A DNA stretch of 64,000 nt from an uncultured Clostridia bacterium. GTDB lineage: Bacteria; Bacillota; Clostridia; UMGS1883. The notes beneath the pieces were generated by a model, which saw only the letters and a program-made list of their open reading frames with translations, was not told the DNA's origin and did no database searches. The position numbers and the translations under genes are program-made. The stretch covers positions 71,713-135,712 of the forward strand of contig CANPZO010000002.1 of assembly GCA_947589005.1 (NCBI GenBank). Direction: 5' to 3'. Positions 27,817-35,770 of this stretch are shown here, piece after piece (positions within the stretch are counted from its first letter, which is position 1; every line of letters begins with the position of its first letter).

Positions 27817-28071
27817 ATGGTTTATACGTATAAGACAAAGGGAGTCTGCTCCCGCAATATAGTGCTGGATATAGACGACGGCAGTCATGTCATAAGGAGC
27901 GTGAAGTTTCAGGGCGGCTGCAACGGCAATACTCAGGGGGTCGCAAAGCTGGCTCAGGGCCGCAAGGCCGAAGAAGTAATGGACACCCTCCGCGGCATAG
28001 ACTGCAACGGGCGGGGCACTTCCTGTCCGGACCAGCTTGCCCACGCCCTTGAAGAAGCACTGGCACAGTAA
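27817..28071 (+). CDS. TSCPD-domain small protein (TIGR03905 type)
   Basis: 84 aa. YKTKGVCSRNI, KFQGGCNGNTQG and the signature GTSCPDQLAHALEEA are those of the stand-alone TSCPD family, related to the Cys-rich C-terminus of class II ribonucleotide reductases. Biochemical role unknown; the conserved Cys residues suggest metal or redox function. It begins 10 nt after araD and likely shares its transcript, although the family is widespread and not tied to sugar use. Confidence 0.88.
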   Translation: MVYTYKTKGVCSRNIVLDIDDGSHVIRSVKFQGGCNGNTQGVAKLAQGRKAEEVMDTLRGIDCNGRGTSCPDQLAHALEEALAQ

Positions 28072-28093
28072 TAATCGAGCGGCTTACTCAAGA

Positions 28094-28135
28094 GGGGGCG
28101 GGGATAATTTCCCGCCCCTTCGCGGCTTTTAGGTT
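28094..28135 (+). terminator. Terminator after the isomerase-araD-TSCPD unit
   Basis: GGGGCGGG/CCCGCCCC stem with loop ATAATTT-like, followed by a weak TTCGCGGCTTTT tail. Confidence 0.6.
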
Positions 28136-28176
28136 ATCCGTTAAATTTATAACTATATAAAAAGGAGGTCGCCAAA

Positions 28177-30288
28177 ATGAAAAAAATTATAAGAAAGTTC
28201 ACGGCCATTCTCACCGCCGCCGTAATGACGACGGCCCTTATCCCCGCCCCGTCGGGGGCCGCCGCCGACGACGCCGCCGAAACAAGGCGGCTCATCGAGC
28301 TGGTGAACGACTACTGGATAAGCCGCAATCAAAATTCCCCCTCCTACGGCTGGGCCGACGCCGCCTACTTTGTGGGCAACACCCAGGCATATCTGGTCAC
28401 CGGCATCGAGTACTACCACGACTTTGCCGTCAAATGGGGCGACAGCAACCACTGGTCCGGCCCGGAGGACAACAACGCCGGCAATTGGGACGCGGGCGGG
28501 GTGTTCCACGCGGACAACCAGACCTGCTTCCAGACCTATTTGGATATGTACTTTTTGGACGGGGACAGGAGCAAGATGGCCCGCCCGCTGGAGGTCATGG
28601 GCTCTCAGATACACACCGCCCCGAGCTACTACTGGACCTGGGACGACGCCATCTTTATGGCCATGCCCGCCATGAGCCGCCTCTACCGAGCCACCGGGGA
28701 CAGGCTTTATGCGGACAAGCTGTGGGAGTACTTCGCCGCCTGTCGGGACGAGCTGTATAACAGTGAGTACCGGTTGTTTTTCCGTGACGCGGGCTATATT
28801 AACGACAATGTTCAAGGACAAAGGAATTTCTGGGCCAGGGGCAACGGCTGGGTGATGGCCGCTTTGGCCCAGACCCTGCGGGATATGCCCGAGGATTGGG
28901 AGCACTACGGCGAAATGCTGGCCATATATCGCGACATGGCCGCCGGCGCCACGGCCTGCATGAAGGACGACGGCGCGGGCAACAAGTACTGGACCCAGTC
29001 CATGCTGCCCAAGTATCCCGTCAGCGCCGCCAACCCCAACGGCTATGAGACCAGCGGCACCGCCTTTATGACATACGCCCTCATGTACGGCATAAACGCC
29101 GGCCTCCTTGACAGCGAGACCTATCTGCCCTACGCCATGGGCGGCATCAATTACCTCAAAAACGTGGCCATACAGCCCAGCGGACGGGTGGGCTACGTTC
29201 AGGAGGTGGGCTCCGCCGCCACAAGCGCCACCGCCCAATCCGCCACCCAGAACTTCGGCGTGGGCGCCACTCTGCTGGCCCTGTGCGAGCTGTACAAATA
29301 TCAGGGCGGGCTCAGTGGCGGCGACCTGCTGCCCTATATCACATGGCGCACCAACAACACCGCCGTTATGCGGCTGGGCGGCGGGAATATGTTCTACGGC
29401 GGAAATCTTACCTCCGTCCCCGCACCCTATGAGGAAAACGGCGAAATATGGCTGCCCCTGCGGGCGATTGCCGAGACCTTCGGCTACACCGTGGAATGGG
29501 ACGACGGCGGCTACGCCTCCGTCGCAAAAGAGGGCCGCGTCCTCACCGTAACCCCCGGCGCTGCGGCCTCAAGGATAAACGGCGTCCGCACCGAGCTGCC
29601 GGCCGCTCCCGTCAACCGCGGCGGGACGATATACCTTTCCACCGGCGCGGCGGCCAAGGTCTTTGACCTGCGCTTCCAAAGGAGCGGCGACCTGCTCTAT
29701 CTTGGCTATAAGCTCAACAATTTCCTGCCCTGCGAGGCTTCGGCGGAGCTGATGCTGGACGGCATACTTTCCTCCGGCACAATCCCCGCCCGTCCGGAAC
29801 AGCCCTCCAAGGACCTCGGGAGCATACTTACCGAGACCTCCGACGGTTACGGCATTGACCTGGGCGACGCGTCGCAGGACTCCTCCCTCATTGACGACGT
29901 CACCGGCGGCAAAACCATTCCGATAAAGCACATATCCGCCGCCAGCGTGCCCGAGCCGGAGAACCCGCCGGAGAACGCCATCGACAGGGATATAAACACT
30001 CGTTACGCCGCCATCGCGTTTAACGCCGTGTTTGACCTGGGCGAGGTGAAGCCCGTTACCGGCGTGGCGCTGTCCTTCTGGCAGTACGACAGCCGCACCA
30101 CCAAATATGAGCTGGCGGTCAGCGCCGACGGCGAAAACTACACCACCGTTTATGACGGCAGCACCACCCTCGGCAGGGAGTTCGACATCCGTCCCGTGAA
30201 CGCGGACATTCGCTATATCCGCGTCATAGGCCACGGCAGCTCCAACGGCACCTGGACCAGTCTGCTGGAGATAGCGCCGTTTGTATAA
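28177..30288 (+). CDS. Secreted GH105/GH88-type unsaturated glycuronyl hydrolase with C-terminal accessory domains
   Basis: 703 aa with a signal peptide (MKKIIRKFTAILTAAVMTTA ... AAADD). About residues 35-390 form the alpha/alpha-barrel hydrolase domain: the Asp-bearing YYWTWDDAIFMAMPAMSRL and FWARGNGWVMAAL are hallmarks of GH105/GH88. A copper-amine-oxidase-N-like domain follows (about 400-515; GEIWLPLRAIAETFGYTVEW). An F5/8-type-C (discoidin) carbohydrate-binding-like domain lies at about 590-700 (ENAIDRDINTRYAA). Likely acts on unsaturated ends of pectin or glycosaminoglycan fragments outside the cell. GGAGG precedes the ATG. Confidence 0.85.
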   Translation: MKKIIRKFTAILTAAVMTTALIPAPSGAAADDAAETRRLIELVNDYWISRNQNSPSYGWADAAYFVGNTQAYLVTGIEYYHDFAVKWGDSNHWSGPEDNNAGNWDAGGVFHADNQTCFQTYLDMYFLDGDRSKMARPLEVMGSQIHTAPSYYWTWDDAIFMAMPAMSRLYRATGDRLYADKLWEYFAACRDELYNSEYRLFFRDAGYINDNVQGQRNFWARGNGWVMAALAQTLRDMPEDWEHYGEMLAIYRDMAAGATACMKDDGAGNKYWTQSMLPKYPVSAANPNGYETSGTAFMTYALMYGINAGLLDSETYLPYAMGGINYLKNVAIQPSGRVGYVQEVGSAATSATAQSATQNFGVGATLLALCELYKYQGGLSGGDLLPYITWRTNNTAVMRLGGGNMFYGGNLTSVPAPYEENGEIWLPLRAIAETFGYTVEWDDGGYASVAKEGRVLTVTPGAAASRINGVRTELPAAPVNRGGTIYLSTGAAAKVFDLRFQRSGDLLYLGYKLNNFLPCEASAELMLDGILSSGTIPARPEQPSKDLGSILTETSDGYGIDLGDASQDSSLIDDVTGGKTIPIKHISAASVPEPENPPENAIDRDINTRYAAIAFNAVFDLGEVKPVTGVALSFWQYDSRTTKYELAVSADGENYTTVYDGSTTLGREFDIRPVNADIRYIRVIGHGSSNGTWTSLLEIAPFV

Positions 30289-30334
30289 ATTGTAAAAAAT
30301 CGGAACAATGGCTTGCGACGATGTTCCTCCTTTT

Positions 30335-30363
30335 CCACACAAACAACTTCGTTGTTTGTGTGG
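30335..30363. other. Perfect 13-bp hairpin
   Basis: CCACACAAACAAC/GTTGTTTGTGTGG around TTC, about 45 nt after the GH105 stop. No T-run follows on either strand, so simple termination is not clear. Confidence 0.6.
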
Positions 30364-30406
30364 AGCGGTACCGCCTTCGACGGCTTGTTTGTCCATCTCT
30401 GTGAGT

Positions 30407-30433
30407 CGGCGGCTTGAGGGCAAGCCGCCCTAC
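30407..30433 (+). repeat. CCCTAC palindrome, copy 3
   Basis: CGGCGGCTTGAGGGCAAGCC followed by GCCCTAC. Matches 57641-57668 over 27 bases. Forms an inverted pair with copy 4. Confidence 0.85.
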
Positions 30434-30457
30434 GGTGCACTAACGTAACAAAGTGGC

Positions 30458-30485
30458 GTAGGGCGGGCTGCCCTCAGCCCGCCGT
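30458..30485 (-). repeat. CCCTAC palindrome, copy 4 (inverted)
   Basis: The minus strand reads GACGGCGGGCTGAGGGCAGC then CCGCCCTAC, the same design as copy 3 with compensated stem changes. The two copies face each other across 24 bp. Confidence 0.8.
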
Positions 30486-30499
30486 CCCTCATGACGGAC

Positions 30500-30640
30500 A
30501 AAAAACTCGCAAAAGGTTGGTATCGCGTCGTCACAAATCTCGCATCCTTGGCGACAAATTAAAAATTTGTCGCCAGAGTCGCTCGATTGTTCCTCCTTTC
30601 CCCAAAAACCTCATTTTGAGGTTTTTGGGGGCCCTTTTAA
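30500..30640 (-). ncRNA. Candidate structured RNA, diverged copy C (minus strand)
   Basis: On the minus strand: CCCCAAAAACCTC-AAAAT-GAGGTTTTTGGGG (30630-30600), then AAAGGAG, an outer helix AATCGAGC/GCGAGATT with the same opposed CGAG loop, an inner hairpin GGCGACAAATT/AATTTGTCGCC, then TTGTGACGACGCG and a T-rich tail (GAGTTTTTTG). Stem sequences differ almost wholly from copies A and B while pairing is kept. Two ORFs called here (30517-30813 and 30531-30866) are judged spurious. Confidence 0.55.
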
Positions 30641-30820
30641 GCCGTCGCGAGGGCCGCTTTAGGCCCGAAGCAGGCGACGCGAATGTGACCTTTTGCGAAA
30701 AAGGAGGGGCAAGCCATCGAGTGACGACTTTTCCGCAGAAAATGTCGGAACGGAGACTGGCTTTGCCCCGACGCCGCCGAGTGGTGATTTTCGTTCGTAG
30801 TTCAAGGGCATAAAATAAAA

Positions 30821-30859
30821 AGGAAAACCGTCTTTTTCTCGTAAAAAGGCGGTTTTTCC
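30821..30859 (+). terminator. Terminator inside repeat copy B
   Basis: GAAAACCGTCTTTTT/AAAAAGGCGGTTTTT, then TTTTTCC; the counterpart of 15980-16017. Confidence 0.7.
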
Positions 30860-30908
30860 ACATCAATTCACAAATTTGATTGTATTGCCGACTTTATCAA
30901 TACATAAA

Positions 30909-31071
30909 TTTGGCTTAAATAGAGGTTTTCAGCCAAAATGGGGTCCCCGCAAAACGGCGAAGCCGATTTTGTGGGGAAAAGGAGTCACAGCGAGGTAAGC
31001 CGAGTTTCGATTTTTAAATCGAAACTTGCGATACCGAGCTTGTGACGACGCAGGTCTGTGCGACTTTTTTT
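30909..31071 (+). ncRNA. Candidate structured RNA, copy B
   Basis: Same helices as copy A: TTTGGCT/AGCCAAA, the CCCCGCAAAA hairpin, GTCACA/TGTGAC with opposed CGAG motifs, and the inner stem GTTTCGATTT/AAATCGAAAC. Copy A has T-A where B has C-G, and G-T where B has G-C, so changes are pair-preserving. Ends in TTTTTTT (31065-31071). About 125 nt separate its end from the aminopeptidase start, with a separate promoter between. Confidence 0.65.
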
Positions 31072-31113
31072 ACAGCCCCTTATGTCCATTTTTTGTTTTT
31101 GTCATTTTTTCTC

Positions 31114-31142
31114 TTTACAAGCGGAAGATTTTGTTATATAAT
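31114..31142 (+). promoter_or_regulatory. Promoter of the aminopeptidase P gene
   Basis: TTTACA (31114-31119), 17-bp spacer, TATAAT (31137-31142). Confidence 0.75.
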
Positions 31143-31196
31143 TAGAATGAAAAATTACGGGGCGTCGCCCCGGATAAATATACGGGAGGAATTTTC

Positions 31197-32441
31197 ATGG
31201 ACAGAAGCTTTCATATGGAAAACAGACAGAGTCTTTACAAAAGACTGCCGAAGGGCAGCCTTGCCGTGATATTCAGCGGCTCCGCGCCGCGAAAGACCGC
31301 CGACGAGTACTACCCATTTTTCGCTGACCGCAGCTTTGTTTACCTGACCGGCGTGGAAAAGCAGGGCCTTATCCTGCTGGCCCGCATCGACGAGGGCGGC
31401 GCCAGCGAGACCCTTTACATACTTCCGCCGGACCTTATAGCCGAACGCTGGACCGGTGTCCGCATCAAGGCCGACGAGGTGCTGGAAAAGTCCGGCATAA
31501 GCGATTGCCGCTATGTGGACGATTTCCCCGCCGACCTTAAAAGGCTGGCCGAAAGCGGCAATTATAACAGCCTTTACCTTGACCTCCACAAGCTGACGCC
31601 CGACGAGGCCCCCAGCCCCGCCTACCGTCAGGCCGAGGAGGCGGCGCGGCGCTACCCCTTCCTTCGGATAGGCAATCTCAACCCCCATATCCGCACCCTG
31701 CGTACCATAAAAAAGCCCTGCGAGATAGAGGCCATGCGCAAGGCCGAGACCATAACCGCCGAGGGCATCATGGCCATGATGAAGGCGTCGAAGCCCGGTA
31801 TGTACGAGTATCAGTACAAGGCCGTCTGGGACTATACCCTCGCTCAGCACGGCGTACTCAGCCCCATGTTCCCCTCCATAATCTGCGCGGGGAAGAACAA
31901 TTTCTGCATACATTACTATGACTACCGGGGCCAGGCCCACGACGGCGACATGGTGCTCAACGATGTTGGCGCCGTATGGGACAACGTGGGCACCGACGTT
32001 TCCCGCGGGTGGCCGGTCAACGGCAAATACAGCGAAAAGCAGCGGCTGCTGTACCAATGCGCCTACAATACCTCCAACCATATGTTCGGCATCATAAAGC
32101 CCGGTATGCTAATGAAGGACGTGGACGCCACCGTCCGCAAATTTAACTTCGGCCAGCTCAAGGAGCTGGGCCTCTGCGACCGGCTTGAGGACGTTGGCAA
32201 ATATATCTGGCACGGCGGCGCTCACCATGTGGGCTATGACACCCACGACGTGGTCAACTGCCCGCCGGATATGCCCATCGCGCCGGGCATGGTGTTCTGC
32301 GTGGACGTGGGCATATACTGCGAGGAATGGGGCATAGGCTTCCGCCTGGAGGACAACTGCCTTGTCACCGAAAATGGCTGCGAAAATCTTTCCGTTGCGA
32401 CTCCCCGTTCCATCGAGGACATCGAGGCCGTCATGAGATAA
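31197..32441 (+). CDS. pepP: Xaa-Pro aminopeptidase (M24B)
   Basis: 414 aa. The N-terminal AMP_N domain (PKGSLAVIFSGSAPRKTADE, YPFFADRSFVYLTGV) is followed by the M24 pita-bread domain. Metal ligands are seen in NDVGAVWDNVGTDVSRGWPV (two Asp), HGGAHHVGYDTHD (His) and RLEDNCLVTENG (last Glu). At the fourth ligand position the common VEPG is CVDVG here, an Asp for Glu. It removes N-terminal residues before proline in the cytoplasm. GGGAGGA precedes the start. First gene of a plus-strand run including the SGNH, VanZ and HAD genes. Confidence 0.9.
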   Translation: MDRSFHMENRQSLYKRLPKGSLAVIFSGSAPRKTADEYYPFFADRSFVYLTGVEKQGLILLARIDEGGASETLYILPPDLIAERWTGVRIKADEVLEKSGISDCRYVDDFPADLKRLAESGNYNSLYLDLHKLTPDEAPSPAYRQAEEAARRYPFLRIGNLNPHIRTLRTIKKPCEIEAMRKAETITAEGIMAMMKASKPGMYEYQYKAVWDYTLAQHGVLSPMFPSIICAGKNNFCIHYYDYRGQAHDGDMVLNDVGAVWDNVGTDVSRGWPVNGKYSEKQRLLYQCAYNTSNHMFGIIKPGMLMKDVDATVRKFNFGQLKELGLCDRLEDVGKYIWHGGAHHVGYDTHDVVNCPPDMPIAPGMVFCVDVGIYCEEWGIGFRLEDNCLVTENGCENLSVATPRSIEDIEAVMR

Positions 32442-32446
32442 AGGGA

Positions 32447-32475
32447 TTGACAAAAGTCCGGCCCGATGGTATAAT
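32447..32475 (+). promoter_or_regulatory. Promoter of the SGNH-like gene
   Basis: TTGACA (32447-32452), 17-bp spacer, TATAAT (32470-32475), directly after the aminopeptidase stop. Confidence 0.85.
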
Positions 32476-32550
32476 TAATACTAATCTTCAATTAAAAGGG
32501 TCTGCGCTTAAGCCCCAAAACAAACGGCGAACAGCCGAAGGAGAAATATT

Positions 32551-33396
32551 ATGAAAAACGGACAAAATGTTATCGCTATCGCCCTTTGTATAATTTTCGC
32601 GGCCTCCATAGCGGGGATATATATCTACGAAAAAAACCGCCAGGCGCATCTTGAGGCGGACTACTGGGAGATACTGCCCCTTCAGGAGGAGCAGCGCAAG
32701 GAGCAGGAAAGGCTCAAGGAGGAGCATGAGCGCCTTCGCGAGGAGGCGCGGCAGAAATACGCCGCCGCCGTTGAGGAATATCTCCCCGGCATGGCTTTCT
32801 GCGGCGACAGCGTTATGTCCGACACCGGCGGCGGAGGCATGGACTTCCGTTCCACCGTCAACTCCCTTGTGCGCGCCAATGTGTGCAACTCGCCCACGGT
32901 GTTCATAAATGTCACGAACACCCCAAGCGTGGACGAAAAATACGCCGAATACCTGCCGATAATTTTTGTCGGGGCAGATATTTCTCTCGGCGACATCGAC
33001 GGCCTTAAAAGCCTCATATCCAGATATGTAGGCGCCAACGACCGCTATATCGTGGTGGGGCCCACCACCGGCAGCCAGGGCGATATGAGCTATCTGGAAT
33101 ACGTGCTTTCCGGGGCCTACGGCGACCATTTCATCAACATAAGGGAGTATATGAGCAGCGCCGAGCCCGGCGAGGGCCTGTCCAGTCTGGAGCTGGAAAT
33201 AACTCCCGAGGATAGGACGGCCATGGAGCAGGGACGCATCCCGCCGAGCCTGCTCAAGAGCGACGGCGTTCATCTCAACGACAACGGCACGAGGCTGCTG
33301 TCCTATCTTACCTACTCCCGCATGGAGGAGCTTGGGTACTTTGACGAGATACTGTCGGCCAAACAGATATACGAAGAGGCCGAGGGCAACGAGTAA
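32551..33396 (+). CDS. Membrane-anchored SGNH-hydrolase-like protein
   Basis: 281 aa. One N-terminal membrane helix (VIAIALCIIFAASIAGIYIY) is followed by a charged coiled coil (about residues 44-75, EEQRKEQERLKEEHERLREE). An extracytoplasmic domain has AFCGDSVMSDTG (block I, Ser nucleophile) and KSDGVHLNDNGTRLLSYL (block V, Asp-His pair). This is the layout of wall-polymer or peptidoglycan O-acyl esterases, but a non-catalytic relative is possible. The substrate is unknown. It has its own promoter and a GAAGGAG ribosome site. Confidence 0.7.
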   Translation: MKNGQNVIAIALCIIFAASIAGIYIYEKNRQAHLEADYWEILPLQEEQRKEQERLKEEHERLREEARQKYAAAVEEYLPGMAFCGDSVMSDTGGGGMDFRSTVNSLVRANVCNSPTVFINVTNTPSVDEKYAEYLPIIFVGADISLGDIDGLKSLISRYVGANDRYIVVGPTTGSQGDMSYLEYVLSGAYGDHFINIREYMSSAEPGEGLSSLELEITPEDRTAMEQGRIPPSLLKSDGVHLNDNGTRLLSYLTYSRMEELGYFDEILSAKQIYEEAEGNE

Positions 33397-33455
33397 TAAA
33401 AAGCGACGTGATAAGCGGGCATCTTTGGGGAAACCGTTTTGCGGAGGCGGAGTAA

Positions 33456-34031
33456 ATGAAAAGGTTTGGCGTCAACAGGTTTTGGCTTCTGGTTCTGGGC
33501 CTTATGGCCGTCGCGGTCATGACTGTCATTTTCTGCCTCTCTCAGCAGTCGGGCGACGAGTCGAACAAGCTTAGCCAGGCCGTCTTGGACGGCGTTAAGC
33601 AATCCGGACTGGACGTTTTCACTCCTGTTATCGCCTTGGGCGGAGATACGGAGCCGGCCGCGGACGGGGAAGACAAGTTCGCCCTCCGGCTGGAGGGACG
33701 CAAGTGGGCCCATTTTTACCTTTACGCCCTGCTGGGGGCGGTGGAGTACCTCTGGTGGGAGCGGTTTCTGTGCCGGCGCGGGGAGCTCCGTCCGGAGAAA
33801 AGTCCGCGCTTCCGAAGGCTTTGGGCGATGATACCCTCGTTTGCGTTCTGCCTGATGTACGCCTGCGCCGACGAGTTCCACCAACGCTTTGTGGACAGCC
33901 GCGAGGGTCGCCCCAGGGACGTCGTCTATGACGCGCTGGGCTTCGGCTTAAGCATATTGCTCACCTTCGCCGCGGCGTGGCTGACGGCCATGCTGATAAA
34001 AAAGCTCAGGGACAGGAGAAAGGTTGGATAA
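33456..34031 (+). CDS. VanZ-like membrane protein
   Basis: 191 aa with about four membrane helices: residues 8-28 (FWLLVLGLMAVAVMTVIFCL), WAHFYLYALLGAVEYLWW, MIPSFAFCLMYACADEFHQRF and the C-terminal ALGFGLSILLTFAAAWLTAM. The SQQSG and DEFHQRFVDSREGRPRDVVYD motifs are diagnostic of VanZ-like proteins. Some family members raise teicoplanin tolerance; the normal role is unknown. Ends 1 nt before the HAD gene. Confidence 0.9.
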   Translation: MKRFGVNRFWLLVLGLMAVAVMTVIFCLSQQSGDESNKLSQAVLDGVKQSGLDVFTPVIALGGDTEPAADGEDKFALRLEGRKWAHFYLYALLGAVEYLWWERFLCRRGELRPEKSPRFRRLWAMIPSFAFCLMYACADEFHQRFVDSREGRPRDVVYDALGFGLSILLTFAAAWLTAMLIKKLRDRRKVG

Positions 34032-34032
34032 A

Positions 34033-34641
34033 ATGGCCATCGACACCGTAATATTTGACATCGGCAACGTGCTGGCGGCCTTCGACTGGGCCGGCTTTGT
34101 AAAGGGCTTTGGCTTCGGCGAGGAGATCGACCGCCGCATCGCAAGGGCGGTTTTCATGAGCCGCGACTGGCCCCAGGTGGATTTGGGTCTCAAGACCGAC
34201 GAGGAGCTTGTCGCCGCGTTTGTGGCCAACGACCCGGAGCTGAAAAACGAGATAGAGGAAATATTCACCCGCTGGCAGTACTCAGTGGAGGAATATCCCT
34301 TTGCCGACGGCTGGCTGGCGGACCTTAAGGCCCGGGGCTACAGGATATACATACTGTCCAACTACGGCCGCACCATGTTCACCTACGCTAAGGAGCATTT
34401 TCGCTTTTTCCGCCACGCGGACGGGGCCGTCATCTCCTACAGCATAAACAAAATTAAGCCCTGGCCCGAGATTTACCGCCACTTAATAGATAAATATTCA
34501 ATAGTTCCCGAAAACGCGGTGTTCCTCGACGACCTGCCCGACAACCTTGCCGCCGCCGAAGCGCAGGGGATAAACACCATACTGGTGAAGGACCACGAGC
34601 AGGCGGCAAGAGAGCTGGAGACAATGCTTAAAGCAAAATAA
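34033..34641 (+). CDS. HAD-superfamily hydrolase (subfamily IA)
   Basis: 202 aa from ATG 34033, spaced correctly from AGGAGAAAGG; the ORF-track TTG at 34024 lies inside that site. FDIGNVLAAFDW matches the DxxxV/T motif I with Gly at the position of the usual second Asp (DIGNV; a pattern of the epoxide-hydrolase-like/YihX group). ILSNYG is motif II, KIKPWPEIY motif III and VFLDDLPDNL motif IV. Likely a small-molecule phosphatase; substrate unknown. Confidence 0.85.
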   Translation: MAIDTVIFDIGNVLAAFDWAGFVKGFGFGEEIDRRIARAVFMSRDWPQVDLGLKTDEELVAAFVANDPELKNEIEEIFTRWQYSVEEYPFADGWLADLKARGYRIYILSNYGRTMFTYAKEHFRFFRHADGAVISYSINKIKPWPEIYRHLIDKYSIVPENAVFLDDLPDNLAAAEAQGINTILVKDHEQAARELETMLKAK

Positions 34642-34664
34642 ATTATCATAAAGGAGACTTATCA

Positions 34665-35747
34665 ATGAAAGACACATACAAAGTAGGCATAATAGGCGCA
34701 ACGGGCATGGTGGGTCAGCGGTTCATAACCCTGCTCCACGACCACCCGTGGTTTAAGATAACGGCCCTTGCCGCTTCTCCGCGCAGCGCCGGCAAGCCCT
34801 ACGCCGAGGCCGTGGGCGGCAAGTGGGCCATGAAAGCCGAAATACCCGCCTCCGTTAAGGATATGGTGGTAATGGACGCGGCCGCCGACGTGGAAAAGAT
34901 AGCCGCCATGGTGGACTTCGTTTTTTGCGCCGTGGATATGAAAAAGGACGAGATACGCGCCCTCGAGGAGCGTTACGCCAAGGCCGAGTGTCCCGTTATG
35001 TCCAACAATTCCGCTCACCGCCACACCCCCGACGTGCCAATGATAATTCCGGAGATTAACCCCGAGCATACCGAGGTAATCGCCGCCCAGCGCGCGAGGC
35101 TCGGCACAAAGCGGGGCTTTATCGCGGTAAAATCCAACTGCTCCATCCAGAGCTACGTCCCCGCCCTGCACCCGCTGCTCAAGTACGGGGTCGAGAAGGT
35201 CCTCGCCACCACGTACCAGGCTATTTCCGGCGCGGGCAAGACCTTCGAGTCCTGGCCCGAAATGGTGGATAACCTCATACCCTATATCGGCGGCGAGGAG
35301 GAAAAGTCCGAGCTTGAACCCCTCAAGGTATGGGGCAAGGTAGCGGACGGCAAAATCGTTGACCGCGAGGATATCTCCATCACCACTCAGTGCCTGCGGG
35401 TGCCGGTTTCCGACGGCCACACGGCGGCCGTGTTCGTAAAGTTTAAGAACAAGCCCACCGTGGAACAGATAAAAAAGGATTGGGCGGAGTTCAGCGGCGA
35501 GCCCCAGGCCCTTAAGCTGCCCCACGCCCCCGAGCGGTTCATCCACTATTTTGAGGAACCCGACCGGCCCCAGGCCCGGCTGGACCGTGACCTTGAGGGC
35601 GGCATGGCCGTCAGCGTCGGCCGCCTCCGCGAGGACACCCAGTATGACTACAAGTTCGTCGGCCTTAGCCACAACACCCTTCGCGGCGCCGCCGGCGGAG
35701 CCGTGCTCATGGCCGAGCTTTTGGCCGCAAAAGGATTTTTGGACTGA
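34665..35747 (+). CDS. asd: Aspartate-semialdehyde dehydrogenase
   Basis: 360 aa, matching the archaeal/fungal-type branch in length. The NADP-binding VGIIGATGMVGQRFITLL opens the protein. The catalytic Cys is in VKSNCSIQSY (near residue 159), and the active-site His region is RVPVSDGHTAAVFVKF. It reduces aspartyl phosphate to the semialdehyde used for lysine/diaminopimelate, threonine and methionine. AAAGGAG precedes the ATG. argJ follows 23 nt downstream, joining two amino-acid pathways in one transcript. Confidence 0.95.
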   Translation: MKDTYKVGIIGATGMVGQRFITLLHDHPWFKITALAASPRSAGKPYAEAVGGKWAMKAEIPASVKDMVVMDAAADVEKIAAMVDFVFCAVDMKKDEIRALEERYAKAECPVMSNNSAHRHTPDVPMIIPEINPEHTEVIAAQRARLGTKRGFIAVKSNCSIQSYVPALHPLLKYGVEKVLATTYQAISGAGKTFESWPEMVDNLIPYIGGEEEKSELEPLKVWGKVADGKIVDREDISITTQCLRVPVSDGHTAAVFVKFKNKPTVEQIKKDWAEFSGEPQALKLPHAPERFIHYFEEPDRPQARLDRDLEGGMAVSVGRLREDTQYDYKFVGLSHNTLRGAAGGAVLMAELLAAKGFLD

Positions 35748-35770
35748 ATTTGAACGGGAGATAAGGCATT

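Larger units (their letters stand above)
30691..31078 (+). repeat. Dispersed repeat, copy B
   Basis: Matches copy A (15877-16228) at roughly 90% from about 30718. Its upstream edge (GCGAAAAAGGAGGGGCAAG, about 30694) is also recognisable in inverted form behind glgP. It carries a terminator (30821-30859) and the RNA module. It fills most of the 900-bp gene-free stretch between the GH105 and aminopeptidase genes; the rest of that stretch holds hairpins, palindromes and copy C. Confidence 0.85.

Noticed and set aside
30517-30866. Overlapping ORFs 30517-30813 (+) and 30531-30866 (-)
   Set aside because: They lie in the repeat copies. The minus ORF and the start of 14420-16024 begin with the same peptide only because repeat copies A and B are near-identical DNA; the conservation pattern follows RNA stems, not codons.
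15877-31078. Copies A and B as ends of one large transposon
   Set aside because: They are direct, not inverted, repeats and enclose housekeeping and sporulation genes (recA, spoIIIA). No transposase is present, so a dispersed element is the better reading.
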